Source of the DNA: Mastigocoleus sp. MO_188.B34
GTDB taxonomy: Bacteria; Cyanobacteriota; Cyanobacteriia; Cyanobacteriales; Nostocaceae
Assembly: GCF_030065675.1 (NCBI RefSeq)
Contig: NZ_JASJDK010000049.1
Location: forward strand, 1 to 35,262
Direction of reading: 5' to 3'
Length of the DNA stretch: 35,262 bases
Shown: positions 1-7,619 of the stretch, piece after piece
How positions within the stretch are numbered: the first letter of the stretch is position 1
How the letters are laid out: the number at the start of each line of letters is the position of its first letter
Notes under the pieces: model-generated
Told to the model about the DNA's origin: nothing
Seen by the model: only the letters and a program-made list of their open reading frames with translations
Database searches by the model: none
Translations under genes and position numbers: made by a program

Positions 1-61
1 ATTTTTCTAAGTATTCTCTTTCTTCTACTGTTAGGGAGACAATGTATTTTTTCTTGGGCAT
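1..61 (-). CDS. IS630-type transposase, N-terminal fragment running off the window
   Basis: Reading leftwards from an ATG at 61-59, the minus strand encodes MPKKKYIVSLTVEEREYLEK and stays open to the window edge. This matches the start of IS630-family transposases, whose first 50 or so residues form the helix-turn-helix that binds the element's ends. Only 20 codons are visible, so the DDE catalytic domain and the intactness of the element cannot be judged. It lies just downstream of the last gene of the biosynthetic cluster and marks a mobile-element boundary on that side. The family call rests on a short but characteristic N-terminus. Confidence 0.6.
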   Translation of the reverse strand, partial: MPKKKYIVSLTVEEREYLEK

Positions 62-136
62 CACACACACCAGATTGATTTGGGTGTTTATAGATTATCG
101 TGTTTTTGTATCCCTCAACTCAAAATTGACAGACTA

Positions 137-934
137 CTATGCTACATTCGGTTGTTCTGGGTATCCAATGAGATAGGTAATCGGTAGGGATTTCATGTGA
201 GGAGGATAAATTTTGCCTATGTCCCAGTGATACCCATCACTGACGACTGAATTCACTATCTCTTTTAGATCCTGTTCTGAGTAGGTTCTAAGATTAGACA
301 CAAAGCCATCCCAGACGTAAGATAATACCACTACTGGAGTCATATAAGCCCAAAAAAAACGAATCCAATTAAAAGGTTTGATTAACGGTGTAAGAAATAA
401 AACCGTCAATGGACTAACAAATGTATTAAGTACAAGATTTTGCCAACGCCTTTGTGTCGATTCAAAAATACAAATTGCTGCTTGATTTTTCACAGTATTT
501 TGTAAAATTAACCTAGCTTTTTCTGGCGGCAGATGATGATAACCCGCAAAAATTGTTCGTACTCCCTTTAACTCAGTATTAATTGTGGTAGCATCAATTT
601 CATCCGCTATATAGTTAATTTGTCCACTAGTTTGTGCTGATATTTTTTCAAACGCTGGAATATTAGGATACTTGTCTGTCAGCGTCACCGAAACAGGATA
701 ATGTTGTTCTGCAAAAATAGGGAGAATTTGAGTCCAAGGTCCTGAAGATCCAGAACACAAATCAAGAACTTCTTTTGTGTTCATGTGTCTCATAACTTTT
801 GTTAAATATGGAACCACAGGCTCGTAAACCCGATACACTTTCCATAGAAATTGTAAATAATCAGTATTGAGTTGGCGAACTGTTTTTGGGAACCATAATT
901 GATCTCCGAACTCAAACAAATGGAATCGCTTCAT
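137..934 (-). CDS. class I SAM-dependent methyltransferase-like protein, possibly membrane-associated
   Basis: 265 aa. A glycine-rich SAM-binding motif I (VLDLCSGSSGPW, residues 56-67) is followed by an acidic strand end (LTDKYP, around 85-90), the usual class I methyltransferase core. Residues about 170-210 are strongly hydrophobic (LTVLFLTPLIKPF, then FFWAYMTPVVVLSYVW), so the protein may sit on a membrane or have a greasy substrate pocket. I do not recognise a specific family with a known substrate. It is the last gene in the minus-strand run, 165 bp downstream of the Rieske oxygenase gene, so it may be the distal gene of the cluster or an unrelated neighbour. O- or N-methylation of the alkaloid is possible but unproven. 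Confidence 0.7.
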   Translation of the reverse strand: MKRFHLFEFGDQLWFPKTVRQLNTDYLQFLWKVYRVYEPVVPYLTKVMRHMNTKEVLDLCSGSSGPWTQILPIFAEQHYPVSVTLTDKYPNIPAFEKISAQTSGQINYIADEIDATTINTELKGVRTIFAGYHHLPPEKARLILQNTVKNQAAICIFESTQRRWQNLVLNTFVSPLTVLFLTPLIKPFNWIRFFWAYMTPVVVLSYVWDGFVSNLRTYSEQDLKEIVNSVVSDGYHWDIGKIYPPHMKSLPITYLIGYPEQPNVA

Positions 935-1099
935 GAAAACTTACCTTTATTATTTGCTAATATACGGCTAATATGAATTAAATTCATCCTTATAATGTCA
1001 AGATAATGTCAAGGGTTTCAAGAACAGGCTTAAATCATGTTTATGATGATCATCACAAATTTACGTTTAAGGCGTAATTTTTAATCAGCCAATCATGTT

Positions 1100-2635
1100 T
1101 CAATCGTTTTGAGAATGCTCAAATTCATAAACATAAAACAAGCGTTTGATTTTTTTTAAAAAATATCCGACTAAAGCAAAAAAGATTCCACTGCCAATAG
1201 CCCACCAGAATAATCCACTAGGAGGAACAAGTAAAGCCGAGGAAAATGTTGTTATTTGTCCGGAAAGTATTTGAACCGTCACAGAACGAGTATCCAAAAG
1301 TATACCCAAACACAAACAAGTAATAGAAGCAATATAAACTAACACAGTCAAGCGATTAATATTTTTTAAAGTATTTTGGCAAACAAGGCAGTGTTGTGTA
1401 TGAGTTGTCCAGATGTCGAAAAGTTTTTCCTTATCTTGTTCTGGTGGTGGGAGTTCCGGGTTGCATTCTAAAGCCCAAGGAATCTTACCCCCGGCTCTGT
1501 ACTCCAACCACTTCCGGAAGGTAACAACCATCTTATCTTGAGGATTGGGTAGATAAAGTTCTTCAAGCCATTGACTTTTATCCCATTTAGCTAAATTTTT
1601 TTCTTGATAATGAAGAAATACTAAATCTTGTTGAGCAAAAAGGGAAGACATGATGTGACTTAGCCAAATTGGTAAAGGAAAACCAAACAAAAACAAATGT
1701 CTTGGTTGTTTCTTTTGCTCATTTTTTACCAATACCTGATAGCCAATATGACGGCACCAGCCTGGACGAGTGGGACTTGCATAAAATACTAGGATCAGCT
1801 TGCTATTATCCTCGTAAGTATAGATGATTTTCAAACAGCAAGGAGGCTGAAAATCATGGGAAAAATACTTAACTTTTGAATAGATAGACGGAGTAATTTC
1901 AAAGGAAAAACCTTCCTGTGCTGAGATTTTCCTCACTGGAATCATGTCGAAATACTTGGCATCTTTATACCGATTTCCCACGATGTTATGGTGAGAAACT
2001 GGTCCGTGAGCAGGGTCTGACAAATTTTCCATGAAAAAATCCCATCCATAGGGAAAATCTCGGAAGTAAGGAGTTAACATCTGGACTCTATCTGAATATT
2101 CTTCTAACTCTGGAATAATCCGAGGTTTCCTTAACTGACTTTCAAGCAAAGCTTGTTCGCCAGATTCTGCCCATACCCATAATATACCCTGGCATTCCTG
2201 GGTTGGATAAGCTACAGCACAAGACTTTCGATTCGAGCAGTTCTTTTCTTCAGTTAATTTATCAATAGATTGAGGTATGCTGATACATTTGCCTTCTCCA
2301 TTAAAGCGCCAGCCATGATAAGCACATAATAAAGTACCATCAGACTCGATACGACCTTCAGAAAAAGGGACTCCGCGATGAGGGCAGAAATTGTCAAAGC
2401 AACGCCATTGACCTCCTCCATCACGCCATAAGACCATTTTTTTACCTAGTAACTCGATACTTTGAGGACGAGTTGGATCTAAAAATGCCACAACAGCTAA
2501 TGGATACCATTGTTTCGTCCACTGAAATGTCTCGCTTTCCTCTAAAAATTCCTTGACAAAATCTGATGAGTTATTTTGAAAATTTTGGTAATTATCTATA
2601 GTTGTTTTTTGTGTTTGCTGTCGGTTTGTTTTCAC
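1100..2635 (-). CDS. PaO/Tic55-type Rieske oxygenase with C-terminal CxxC and membrane anchor
   Basis: 511 aa. The Rieske [2Fe-2S] ligands are C84-x-H86 (CPHRG) and C104-x2-H107 (CAYHGW). The mononuclear iron site is N204-x2-D207-x2-H210-x4-H215. A CxxC pair (C416/C419) precedes two transmembrane segments near the C-terminus (about 430-447 and 475-494). This order is that of the pheophorbide a oxygenase/Tic55/PTC52 group, in which the CxxC is redox-active and electrons come from ferredoxin. Those relatives oxygenate large hydrophobic ring systems. In this cluster the likely role is late hydroxylation or quinone-forming oxidation of the tetrahydroisoquinoline rings at the membrane, a step for which safracin uses a flavin monooxygenase. 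The substrate is inference. It lies 519 bp downstream of the mbtH-like gene and may have its own promoter. Confidence 0.85.
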   Translation of the reverse strand: MKTNRQQTQKTTIDNYQNFQNNSSDFVKEFLEESETFQWTKQWYPLAVVAFLDPTRPQSIELLGKKMVLWRDGGGQWRCFDNFCPHRGVPFSEGRIESDGTLLCAYHGWRFNGEGKCISIPQSIDKLTEEKNCSNRKSCAVAYPTQECQGILWVWAESGEQALLESQLRKPRIIPELEEYSDRVQMLTPYFRDFPYGWDFFMENLSDPAHGPVSHHNIVGNRYKDAKYFDMIPVRKISAQEGFSFEITPSIYSKVKYFSHDFQPPCCLKIIYTYEDNSKLILVFYASPTRPGWCRHIGYQVLVKNEQKKQPRHLFLFGFPLPIWLSHIMSSLFAQQDLVFLHYQEKNLAKWDKSQWLEELYLPNPQDKMVVTFRKWLEYRAGGKIPWALECNPELPPPEQDKEKLFDIWTTHTQHCLVCQNTLKNINRLTVLVYIASITCLCLGILLDTRSVTVQILSGQITTFSSALLVPPSGLFWWAIGSGIFFALVGYFLKKIKRLFYVYEFEHSQND

Positions 2636-3154
2636 GAATATTTACCCGTTAATTTATATTTTGGACAGGTCTAATGCTTAAATCTCAACTTGCAAATTTA
2701 ATAACCCTTTAACCTATCCCACTAATAAGATTTTTGCTAAAAAGTTGAAATCTTTTAAAAGCTATAAATGAAAGATCAAGCTTTTCATGCAAATTTTACT
2801 CACACAAATAAGCATTTTTAGAATAGTGGGTAGGTTTTTGTATAGCAAAGGTTTTAGCTAAAGCCAAAAATGTGCTAGTTTCATTCGTTGGGAGGGAGTT
2901 TAATACCTTTGGCTTTTTTTACTTTGGAAGACGCGCAGCTGTGCCACGAATGACTTTTGACTTCCCCTCCTGGAGCGCTCATATCTTGCACAAAAAATAC
3001 TGATATACTTTAATCACTCAGTATTAATGCTAAAAGCTTAATTTAATGGTAAAAGGTAAACAAAATAATGTAGCTTTATTGTGCCAACTTTAAGCTTTTC
3101 GTGATTTATACGGTTAGGTGCAAGATCTGAGTTAAGTTAATTTTGCGAGTAAAC
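2636..3154. other. 519-bp gene-free interval between the Rieske and mbtH-like genes
   Basis: No credible reading frame is present. The interval holds one copy of a diverged direct repeat (3001-3126, listed separately). It also contains a short stretch around 2950-2980 with the words ACTTTTGAC and TTCCCCTCCTGG, which recur in reverse complement near 26,390-26,430 and belong to a dispersed-repeat vocabulary common in cyanobacteria. A promoter for the Rieske gene could lie here, but I see no convincing -35/-10 pair. Confidence 0.5.
3001..3126. repeat. diverged ~126-bp direct repeat, copy A
   Basis: This copy aligns with 22,432-22,558 almost without gaps. Shared blocks are ACTCAGTAT (3016), TAAAAGC-TAATTTA, ATAATG/ACAGCTTTATTGT, GTGATTTATAC (3101) and GTGCAA (3118). 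The spacing from the first block to GTGATTTATAC is 85 nt here and 86 nt in the other copy. The two copies are in the same orientation and lie near the two ends of the biosynthetic cluster. Function unknown: a shared promoter or leader, or the remains of a duplicated element. Confidence 0.7.
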
Positions 3155-3373
3155 TTAATTTTTTATATCTGCCATTTTTTGACGTAGGCTAAGAGGTCTC
3201 ATGTCAACCCATACTTCTTTAATGTATGATAAGCATTCTTTCTTATTTCCACTTTTACCAGCATCTATCCAACCTCGGGGATTCTCACGGTCTACTGGCC
3301 AGATAGAATATTGTTCTTCATGATTGACAACAACTTTATAAATAGTTGTGTTCTCTTGTTCATATGTACTCAT
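3155..3373 (-). CDS. MbtH-like protein (NRPS adenylation-domain partner)
   Basis: 72 aa, the usual MbtH length. The family signature is complete: [10 protein letters not shown] near residues 17-26, then P-R-G-W (33-36), [17 protein letters not shown] and DMRPLSLR (58-65). MbtH-like proteins bind adenylation domains and are often needed for their folding or activity. This is the only copy in the window and presumably serves the three A domains encoded upstream. The start is supported by an AGGAA sequence about 8-13 nt before the ATG. Saframycin and safracin clusters also carry a small gene of this kind. It is 251 bp downstream of the methyltransferase gene, so cotranscription is likely but not certain. 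Confidence 0.95.
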   Translation of the reverse strand: MSTYEQENTTIYKVVVNHEEQYSIWPVDRENPRGWIDAGKSGNKKECLSYIKEVWVDMRPLSLRQKMADIKN

Positions 3374-3624
3374 TGTTACTATTTCCTAAAATTTACTGAA
3401 AGGTCAAAAAGACAGGAAGCAGTTGCCAGGGACGATAACTTGTGATTGCGCCACGTTAACCGATACGCTAATAATTGCAAACTACCAAATTTAAATTCTG
3501 CTGGGGATCATCTTAAACCCTTACCTCCTGCTGTCGTCAGAATTTTTACGGCATAAACCTTGTGCATTCAGTCTACATTCAGGTAGTGTGTACAAACTTC
3601 TGCCTTTCTTGATAACTTTGTTTT

Positions 3625-4686
3625 CTATTTGGTAGCAATAATAATCCCGTGAGGAGTCCAGAAATTACATTTAATTCGCTCTATTTGTGTAAATCCAGCT
3701 TCTCTAAGGCACTGTTCGTGATCCTTCCAAGTATAAATCATTCCTCCTGTTGCAGGTAAAGAGACAAAATAAGCTGAATCGAGAGCACTCATAACTGGTC
3801 CATCTTCGCTATCTGATGAAATTGAATTGAAAATGATCACACTTCCACCAGGTTTGAGTGCTTCGTAAGCGCGACGAAGTAATAATGTATTTTCTTCTAA
3901 AGTCCAGATTACGAGTACATGAATAAAGAGAAAACACTCTTGTTTTTGGGGAAAACCATCAACGAAAATGTCACATCCATGAACCTCAATTCTATCAGTT
4001 AAACCATGTTCATCGATTTTCTTTTGAGCAATAGGACAACTATTAGGAATTTCAAGCAAAGAAATTTGTAGATGTGGGTATTTATTAGCGATAGCGATGG
4101 TATTAGTTGCATCACCACCACTTACATCTATAATTTTATTAAACTTCGAAAAGTCAACTTTTTCTAATAGTAAAGGATTGGTTAATCTTGACCAAGAACT
4201 CATGTATGTATAGAAGATTTTTTCTATCTCTGGATTTTCCGCCAAACGATGATAAAAATCAGTACCTTTCCCGGAAAATTGTCGAAGTCCAATATTTTTA
4301 TTTTGGCGTAGAGATTCGACAAAATCTACTTGTCCCACGTAAACAATACGAGCTTCAAAAAGAACAATATCGTAGAATTCTTGCCAAATTTTATCTGCAA
4401 ATAACTTTTGAATTATTGAACTATTTTGATAAGTGTCTTCAGTTTTGATAATAAGTTTTAAGGCAGTCAAGCCAAAAAGTAAACATTTGATGGGATAGGG
4501 TTCTAGCTTAAGTAAAATGCCAATTTCGGATTTGGAAAGATTAGGTTGCTTTGAGAGTAATTGAAAAACTCCTAGTTCACAACCTGCGTACAAGTATTGA
4601 AAAGCAGCGTGACCAAAAAGTAGGAAATTCAGATCGTTTATTCCTATAGGAGTTTTATCTTTTTCAATGGAGTTAATCATTTTCAT
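3625..4686 (-). CDS. plant-OMT-fold methyltransferase lacking the catalytic His; candidate tyrosine C-methyltransferase (SfmM2/SacF-like)
   Basis: About 353 aa from the ATG at 4686; an in-frame TTG at 4710 would add 8 residues. The N-terminal half is the helical dimerisation domain of the Methyltransf_2 family. Numbered from the TTG, SAM motif I is IIDVSGGDATN (193-203), and ALKPGG and the C-terminal block EAGFTQIE are present. Family O-methyltransferases have an HVLHDW-like motif whose second His deprotonates the acceptor hydroxyl. Here it reads HVLVIW (264-269), with Val in place of that His. This argues against ordinary O-methylation and fits C-methylation of an aromatic ring. In saframycin and safracin, a protein of similar size (SfmM2, SacF) C-methylates tyrosine, and I infer that role. 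The gene sits in the same minus-strand run as the haem hydroxylase and catechol O-methyltransferase. Confidence 0.8.
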   Translation of the reverse strand: MKMINSIEKDKTPIGINDLNFLLFGHAAFQYLYAGCELGVFQLLSKQPNLSKSEIGILLKLEPYPIKCLLFGLTALKLIIKTEDTYQNSSIIQKLFADKIWQEFYDIVLFEARIVYVGQVDFVESLRQNKNIGLRQFSGKGTDFYHRLAENPEIEKIFYTYMSSWSRLTNPLLLEKVDFSKFNKIIDVSGGDATNTIAIANKYPHLQISLLEIPNSCPIAQKKIDEHGLTDRIEVHGCDIFVDGFPQKQECFLFIHVLVIWTLEENTLLLRRAYEALKPGGSVIIFNSISSDSEDGPVMSALDSAYFVSLPATGGMIYTWKDHEQCLREAGFTQIERIKCNFWTPHGIIIATK

Positions 4687-4832
4687 ACTTAATAGATAAG
4701 CTTTTGACAATTTTGATTTAGTTTTGAATTAACACGGGTGAGTAATCTTTAATTTTTTTTGGTGATCGTGTCACAATTATTTCAAGACAAATTTATTTCT
4801 GAGAAATTAAGATTTTTGAATTACCTATCTAT

Positions 4833-5573
4833 TTACTTTGATTTTCTTGCTAAATGCATGGTGACAAGTCCACTAGAAAGACTATATCTTTGATACTGAT
4901 TAAAGCCTGTATTTCTAATGAGTTCTTCCTTTGCTAATCGTCCTTGATAGGCAAGAATCTCTTCTTGAAAATCATTATAGTTTCTCTGAAAAAAAAAGTG
5001 AGGTTTTCTAGATAAAACCCATAATAAAATTCGGTATAAACTCAACATCCAAGCGGCATCTGGAAGAGAAAGATCGAGGATTAAAATTTGTCCATCGGGT
5101 TTTAGCACGCGAAATATTTCTTGTAAGCAAACTTGACGATTTTTGAGATCATCAATAGCAAAAGCCATTGTCACTACATCAAAGATACAATTGTCGAAAG
5201 GTAAGGCTTCTGCAGGGAACTTTTTGAGTTTAATCGAAGCCTGAGAATGAGAATTTTGTAGACGTTTTTGAGCAACAGCAAGCATTTGCTCATTAATATC
5301 ACCACCAATAATAACTGAATCTTGGGGGGCAACTTTAGCGATCGCTAATGCTAAACTTGCTGTACCTGTAGCAACATCAAGAATGCTTGCTCCTGGTTGG
5401 AGTTTTATTTGCCTAGCAGCTTGATTATGCCATTGTCGCGCCAATCCAAAAGTCATAATCGAGTGTAGAAAATCGTAGTGCTGCGCCACTTCGCTGTACA
5501 TTGATTGCGGAGTTGGGGGTCGAAATCCGATTTGAGTTGATGAATTTTCTTTTTGAGTTGCCAGATTTTTCAA
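4833..5573 (-). CDS. UbiE/MenG-type methyltransferase; candidate N-methyltransferase of the alkaloid (SfmM1/SacI-like)
   Basis: 246 aa from a TTG start; the conserved part begins near M25. The order is that of UbiE proteins: MYSEVAQHYDFLHSIMTFG, motif I ILDVATGTA (64-72), GGDIN, the AEALPF loop, then FRVLKPDGQILILDLSLP. True UbiE/MenG proteins have NGFGLRN or similar after motif II. Here that segment is MAFAIDDLKN, so a housekeeping quinone role is unlikely. Safracin SacI and saframycin SfmM1, assigned to N-methylation of the ring nitrogen, are UbiE-like proteins of about this size as far as I recall, which makes N-methylation the best guess. The gene starts 35 bp after the upstream O-methyltransferase ends, so the two are almost certainly cotranscribed. 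Confidence 0.8.
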   Translation of the reverse strand: MKNLATQKENSSTQIGFRPPTPQSMYSEVAQHYDFLHSIMTFGLARQWHNQAARQIKLQPGASILDVATGTASLALAIAKVAPQDSVIIGGDINEQMLAVAQKRLQNSHSQASIKLKKFPAEALPFDNCIFDVVTMAFAIDDLKNRQVCLQEIFRVLKPDGQILILDLSLPDAAWMLSLYRILLWVLSRKPHFFFQRNYNDFQEEILAYQGRLAKEELIRNTGFNQYQRYSLSSGLVTMHLARKSK

Positions 5574-5607
5574 AGTTCTTTTTTTTGGTTAAAGTAAGTG
5601 GGAAACT

Positions 5608-6270
5608 TTATAACTTTTTGCGTACCAAAGTTAATCCATCAGCAAATGTCAACAGACTTAGTTGAATCCGATCATCGCTGTATAATTTTTGGTTGAGCAT
5701 CCGAATGGCTGTGGTTTCAGGGTCTTGAACTGTGGGATTGATAACAAGTCCAGACCAAAGGGTATTATCAATCACAATTAAGCCACCGGGACGAAGTAGC
5801 TGTAGGGCTTTTTTATAATATTCGAGTTCGTTTTCTTTATCGGCATCGATAAAAATGAAATCAAAGGTTTCTGCATGAGAGTTTTCAAGTAAGTTCTCTA
5901 ATGTCTGCAAAGCTTCTCCTAAACGTAAATCAATTTTGTGATTTACCCCTGCTTTTTCCCAATATCGTTTCCCGATTGTGGTCCATTGTTCATTGCGTTC
6001 ACAGGCGATGAGACATCCATCTTGAGGTAGCGCTAATGCTGTCCAGAGTGTACTATAGCCTGTAAAAACACCTATTTCAAGAGTTTTCTTTGCCCCAATA
6101 AGCTGTATTAACAAAGCAATCAATTGACCTTCTTCTGGAGGAATCAACATTGCTGATTCTTTGAGTTTTTTTGTTTCTTCTCGGAGTTGGCATAAAATTT
6201 CCTGTTCGTGCAGCGAGACAGTAAGTACATAGTTATATATATCTTGGTCAATTAACCAATTTTTAAACAT
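5608..6270 (-). CDS. CCoAOMT-type catechol O-methyltransferase (SafC/SfmM3-like)
   Basis: About 220 aa. The fold signature is that of metal-dependent class I O-methyltransferases: LEIGVFTGYST (65-75), the metal-binding D143-A-D145-K segment and D169-N170. These enzymes methylate one hydroxyl of a catechol using Mg2+. In saframycin Mx1 and saframycin A, the homologues SafC and SfmM3 O-methylate the hydroxylated (methyl)tyrosine, and I infer the same here. The ATG at 6270 is preferred over the TTG codon before it because GGAGAG lies 5 nt upstream. The start overlaps the stop of the haem-protein gene by 8 nt, so translation is probably coupled to the enzyme that makes its catechol substrate. Confidence 0.88.
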   Translation of the reverse strand: MFKNWLIDQDIYNYVLTVSLHEQEILCQLREETKKLKESAMLIPPEEGQLIALLIQLIGAKKTLEIGVFTGYSTLWTALALPQDGCLIACERNEQWTTIGKRYWEKAGVNHKIDLRLGEALQTLENLLENSHAETFDFIFIDADKENELEYYKKALQLLRPGGLIVIDNTLWSGLVINPTVQDPETTAIRMLNQKLYSDDRIQLSLLTFADGLTLVRKKL

Positions 6271-7339
6271 CAAAGCTCTCCAGAAAAACTCTTGTTTTTA
6301 AATTTTTCAGTCGGAAAATTTTGAGATCCTGTAAAACATCAACAGCTGATTTACTTGAAGTTGAATTCATCCGTAAACTTTGTGATTCAACACCCACAAA
6401 TTTTTTACAAACAAACTTATGAGCTTCATAAGTTGCTTCAAAGGCTTGCACAAACTGCCGATATTTCATCATTAAATTACTATTTAAATTTTCAAAAGTA
6501 GGCCTTAATTCTGACAATAACTTAACCAAATACAAATGATCTCTGGAAAACTGACCACTTAGTCCTGGTGGGGCATTAGGGGGCATCATTGAGGGACGAA
6601 CTATATCTTGGAATTGACTAGCTGAAAAATCCCCTGTAAACCGTAAAGCAGATTCGGCTCCCCACATCAAAAAGGTCGCTAGAGTGATCGCTACTTCTGC
6701 TTCTTGAACATTCTCAGAAGTAATCTCAGTGTGAAAACAATTGAGCGCAACGACTAAGCTTTGAATAAGAACATAAAAGATATGATGACCAATAACCCAA
6801 CGATTTAAAGGATCGTTATTAGCAGGATCTGGGGTCGATAAAGTCAAAGGAATCAAGACAGAATTGGGAAGAGATTCAATTGCTTCTCGCCCTAGATACC
6901 GAAGCATTGACTCAAAAGCATGACGAAGATTTTTCCACTGAGAATTTTTTAAATAAGTACCAGCTGTTAAAGCTTCTTTGAGTAATTCAGCATAAGTTTG
7001 AAGGATACCCCAAAGCAGTATGAGTTCGGAATTTCCTTGAACCCGAATAACTCTCATATAGTCATCTACGATATTGAGATAGTAATCTTTCTCGTTCTGT
7101 TCAGTTGAGTTTGATACAATCGGTTGACTATAGATAGGACAAGGTAAATAAAGAGATATTTGGTTGAGAGTTGCGCTGATTTGACTGAGTGCTTCAGCAT
7201 CAGTAGAAGAACTTAAATTCTGAGTACAATTGGCAATGGTATCCAGAACTTCTAGAGAATAATTTTGGCTAACTTCCTGGCGATAACGAGGTAATTGTTC
7301 AGGTTTTGTTAAATATAACTTTGAGTATTTTTCCATCAC
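6263..7339 (-). CDS. SfmD-like haem protein (histidine-ligated haem aromatic oxygenase superfamily), candidate tyrosine 3-hydroxylase
   Basis: 358 aa from GTG (ATG is the next codon). The sequence is poorly conserved, but the C-terminal third carries the landmarks of the tryptophan dioxygenase/IDO/PrnB superfamily: F243-x-D-x2-RP-S, SGQFSRDH (261-268), and AHKFVCKKFVG (306-316), which aligns with the haem-ligand helix (TDO: RxxHxxMVxRxIG), followed by a Ser/Thr-rich loop. H268, H307 and C311 form H-x38-HxxxC. The saframycin enzyme SfmD is described as having an HxnHxxxC motif that attaches haem covalently and uses peroxide to hydroxylate 3-methyltyrosine, and its spacing as I recall it is the same. 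Neighbouring C- and O-methyltransferases complete the 3-hydroxy-5-methyl-O-methyltyrosine pathway. The assignment is by motif and context only. Confidence 0.72.
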   Translation of the reverse strand: MMEKYSKLYLTKPEQLPRYRQEVSQNYSLEVLDTIANCTQNLSSSTDAEALSQISATLNQISLYLPCPIYSQPIVSNSTEQNEKDYYLNIVDDYMRVIRVQGNSELILLWGILQTYAELLKEALTAGTYLKNSQWKNLRHAFESMLRYLGREAIESLPNSVLIPLTLSTPDPANNDPLNRWVIGHHIFYVLIQSLVVALNCFHTEITSENVQEAEVAITLATFLMWGAESALRFTGDFSASQFQDIVRPSMMPPNAPPGLSGQFSRDHLYLVKLLSELRPTFENLNSNLMMKYRQFVQAFEATYEAHKFVCKKFVGVESQSLRMNSTSSKSAVDVLQDLKIFRLKNLKTRVFLESFDV

Positions 7340-7619
7340 ATTTCTCTTAATCTGTTTTTAGCTTTAAGTAGGTTGGCGTGAAAAATTACAATGATGTAAC
7401 GAAAAATTAAGGGCGAGTTTAAGGATTAAATTTAACACGTTTTGTACTATGTTTTCCTCTTTCTCTCTCCCTTAGTTTTAACTCTATCCATTACGGTATA
7501 AGTAAAGTCTAATTCGTCATCCAACATTTGTCCCTATAGCTAATCTTTTTGAGATGCTACTACCTCAGTTCAATTATATTCATCTGTGAATAGTATCAAG
7601 ATGTATAAACATTGACTAT
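7340..7619. other. 280-bp leader between the NRPS genes and the tailoring genes
   Basis: This is the largest gap inside the core of the cluster before the mbtH-like gene. It contains no reading frame. A small inverted repeat, TTACA-atga-TGTAA (about 7387-7400), lies 50 bp before the haem-protein start. A separate promoter or a processing site for the tailoring genes could lie here; nothing decisive is visible. Confidence 0.35.

Noticed and set aside
4833-5573. Assignment as housekeeping menaquinone/phylloquinone methyltransferase (MenG/UbiE).
   Set aside because: The loop after motif II departs from the quinone-enzyme NGFGLRN pattern, and the gene is embedded in the NRPS operon.
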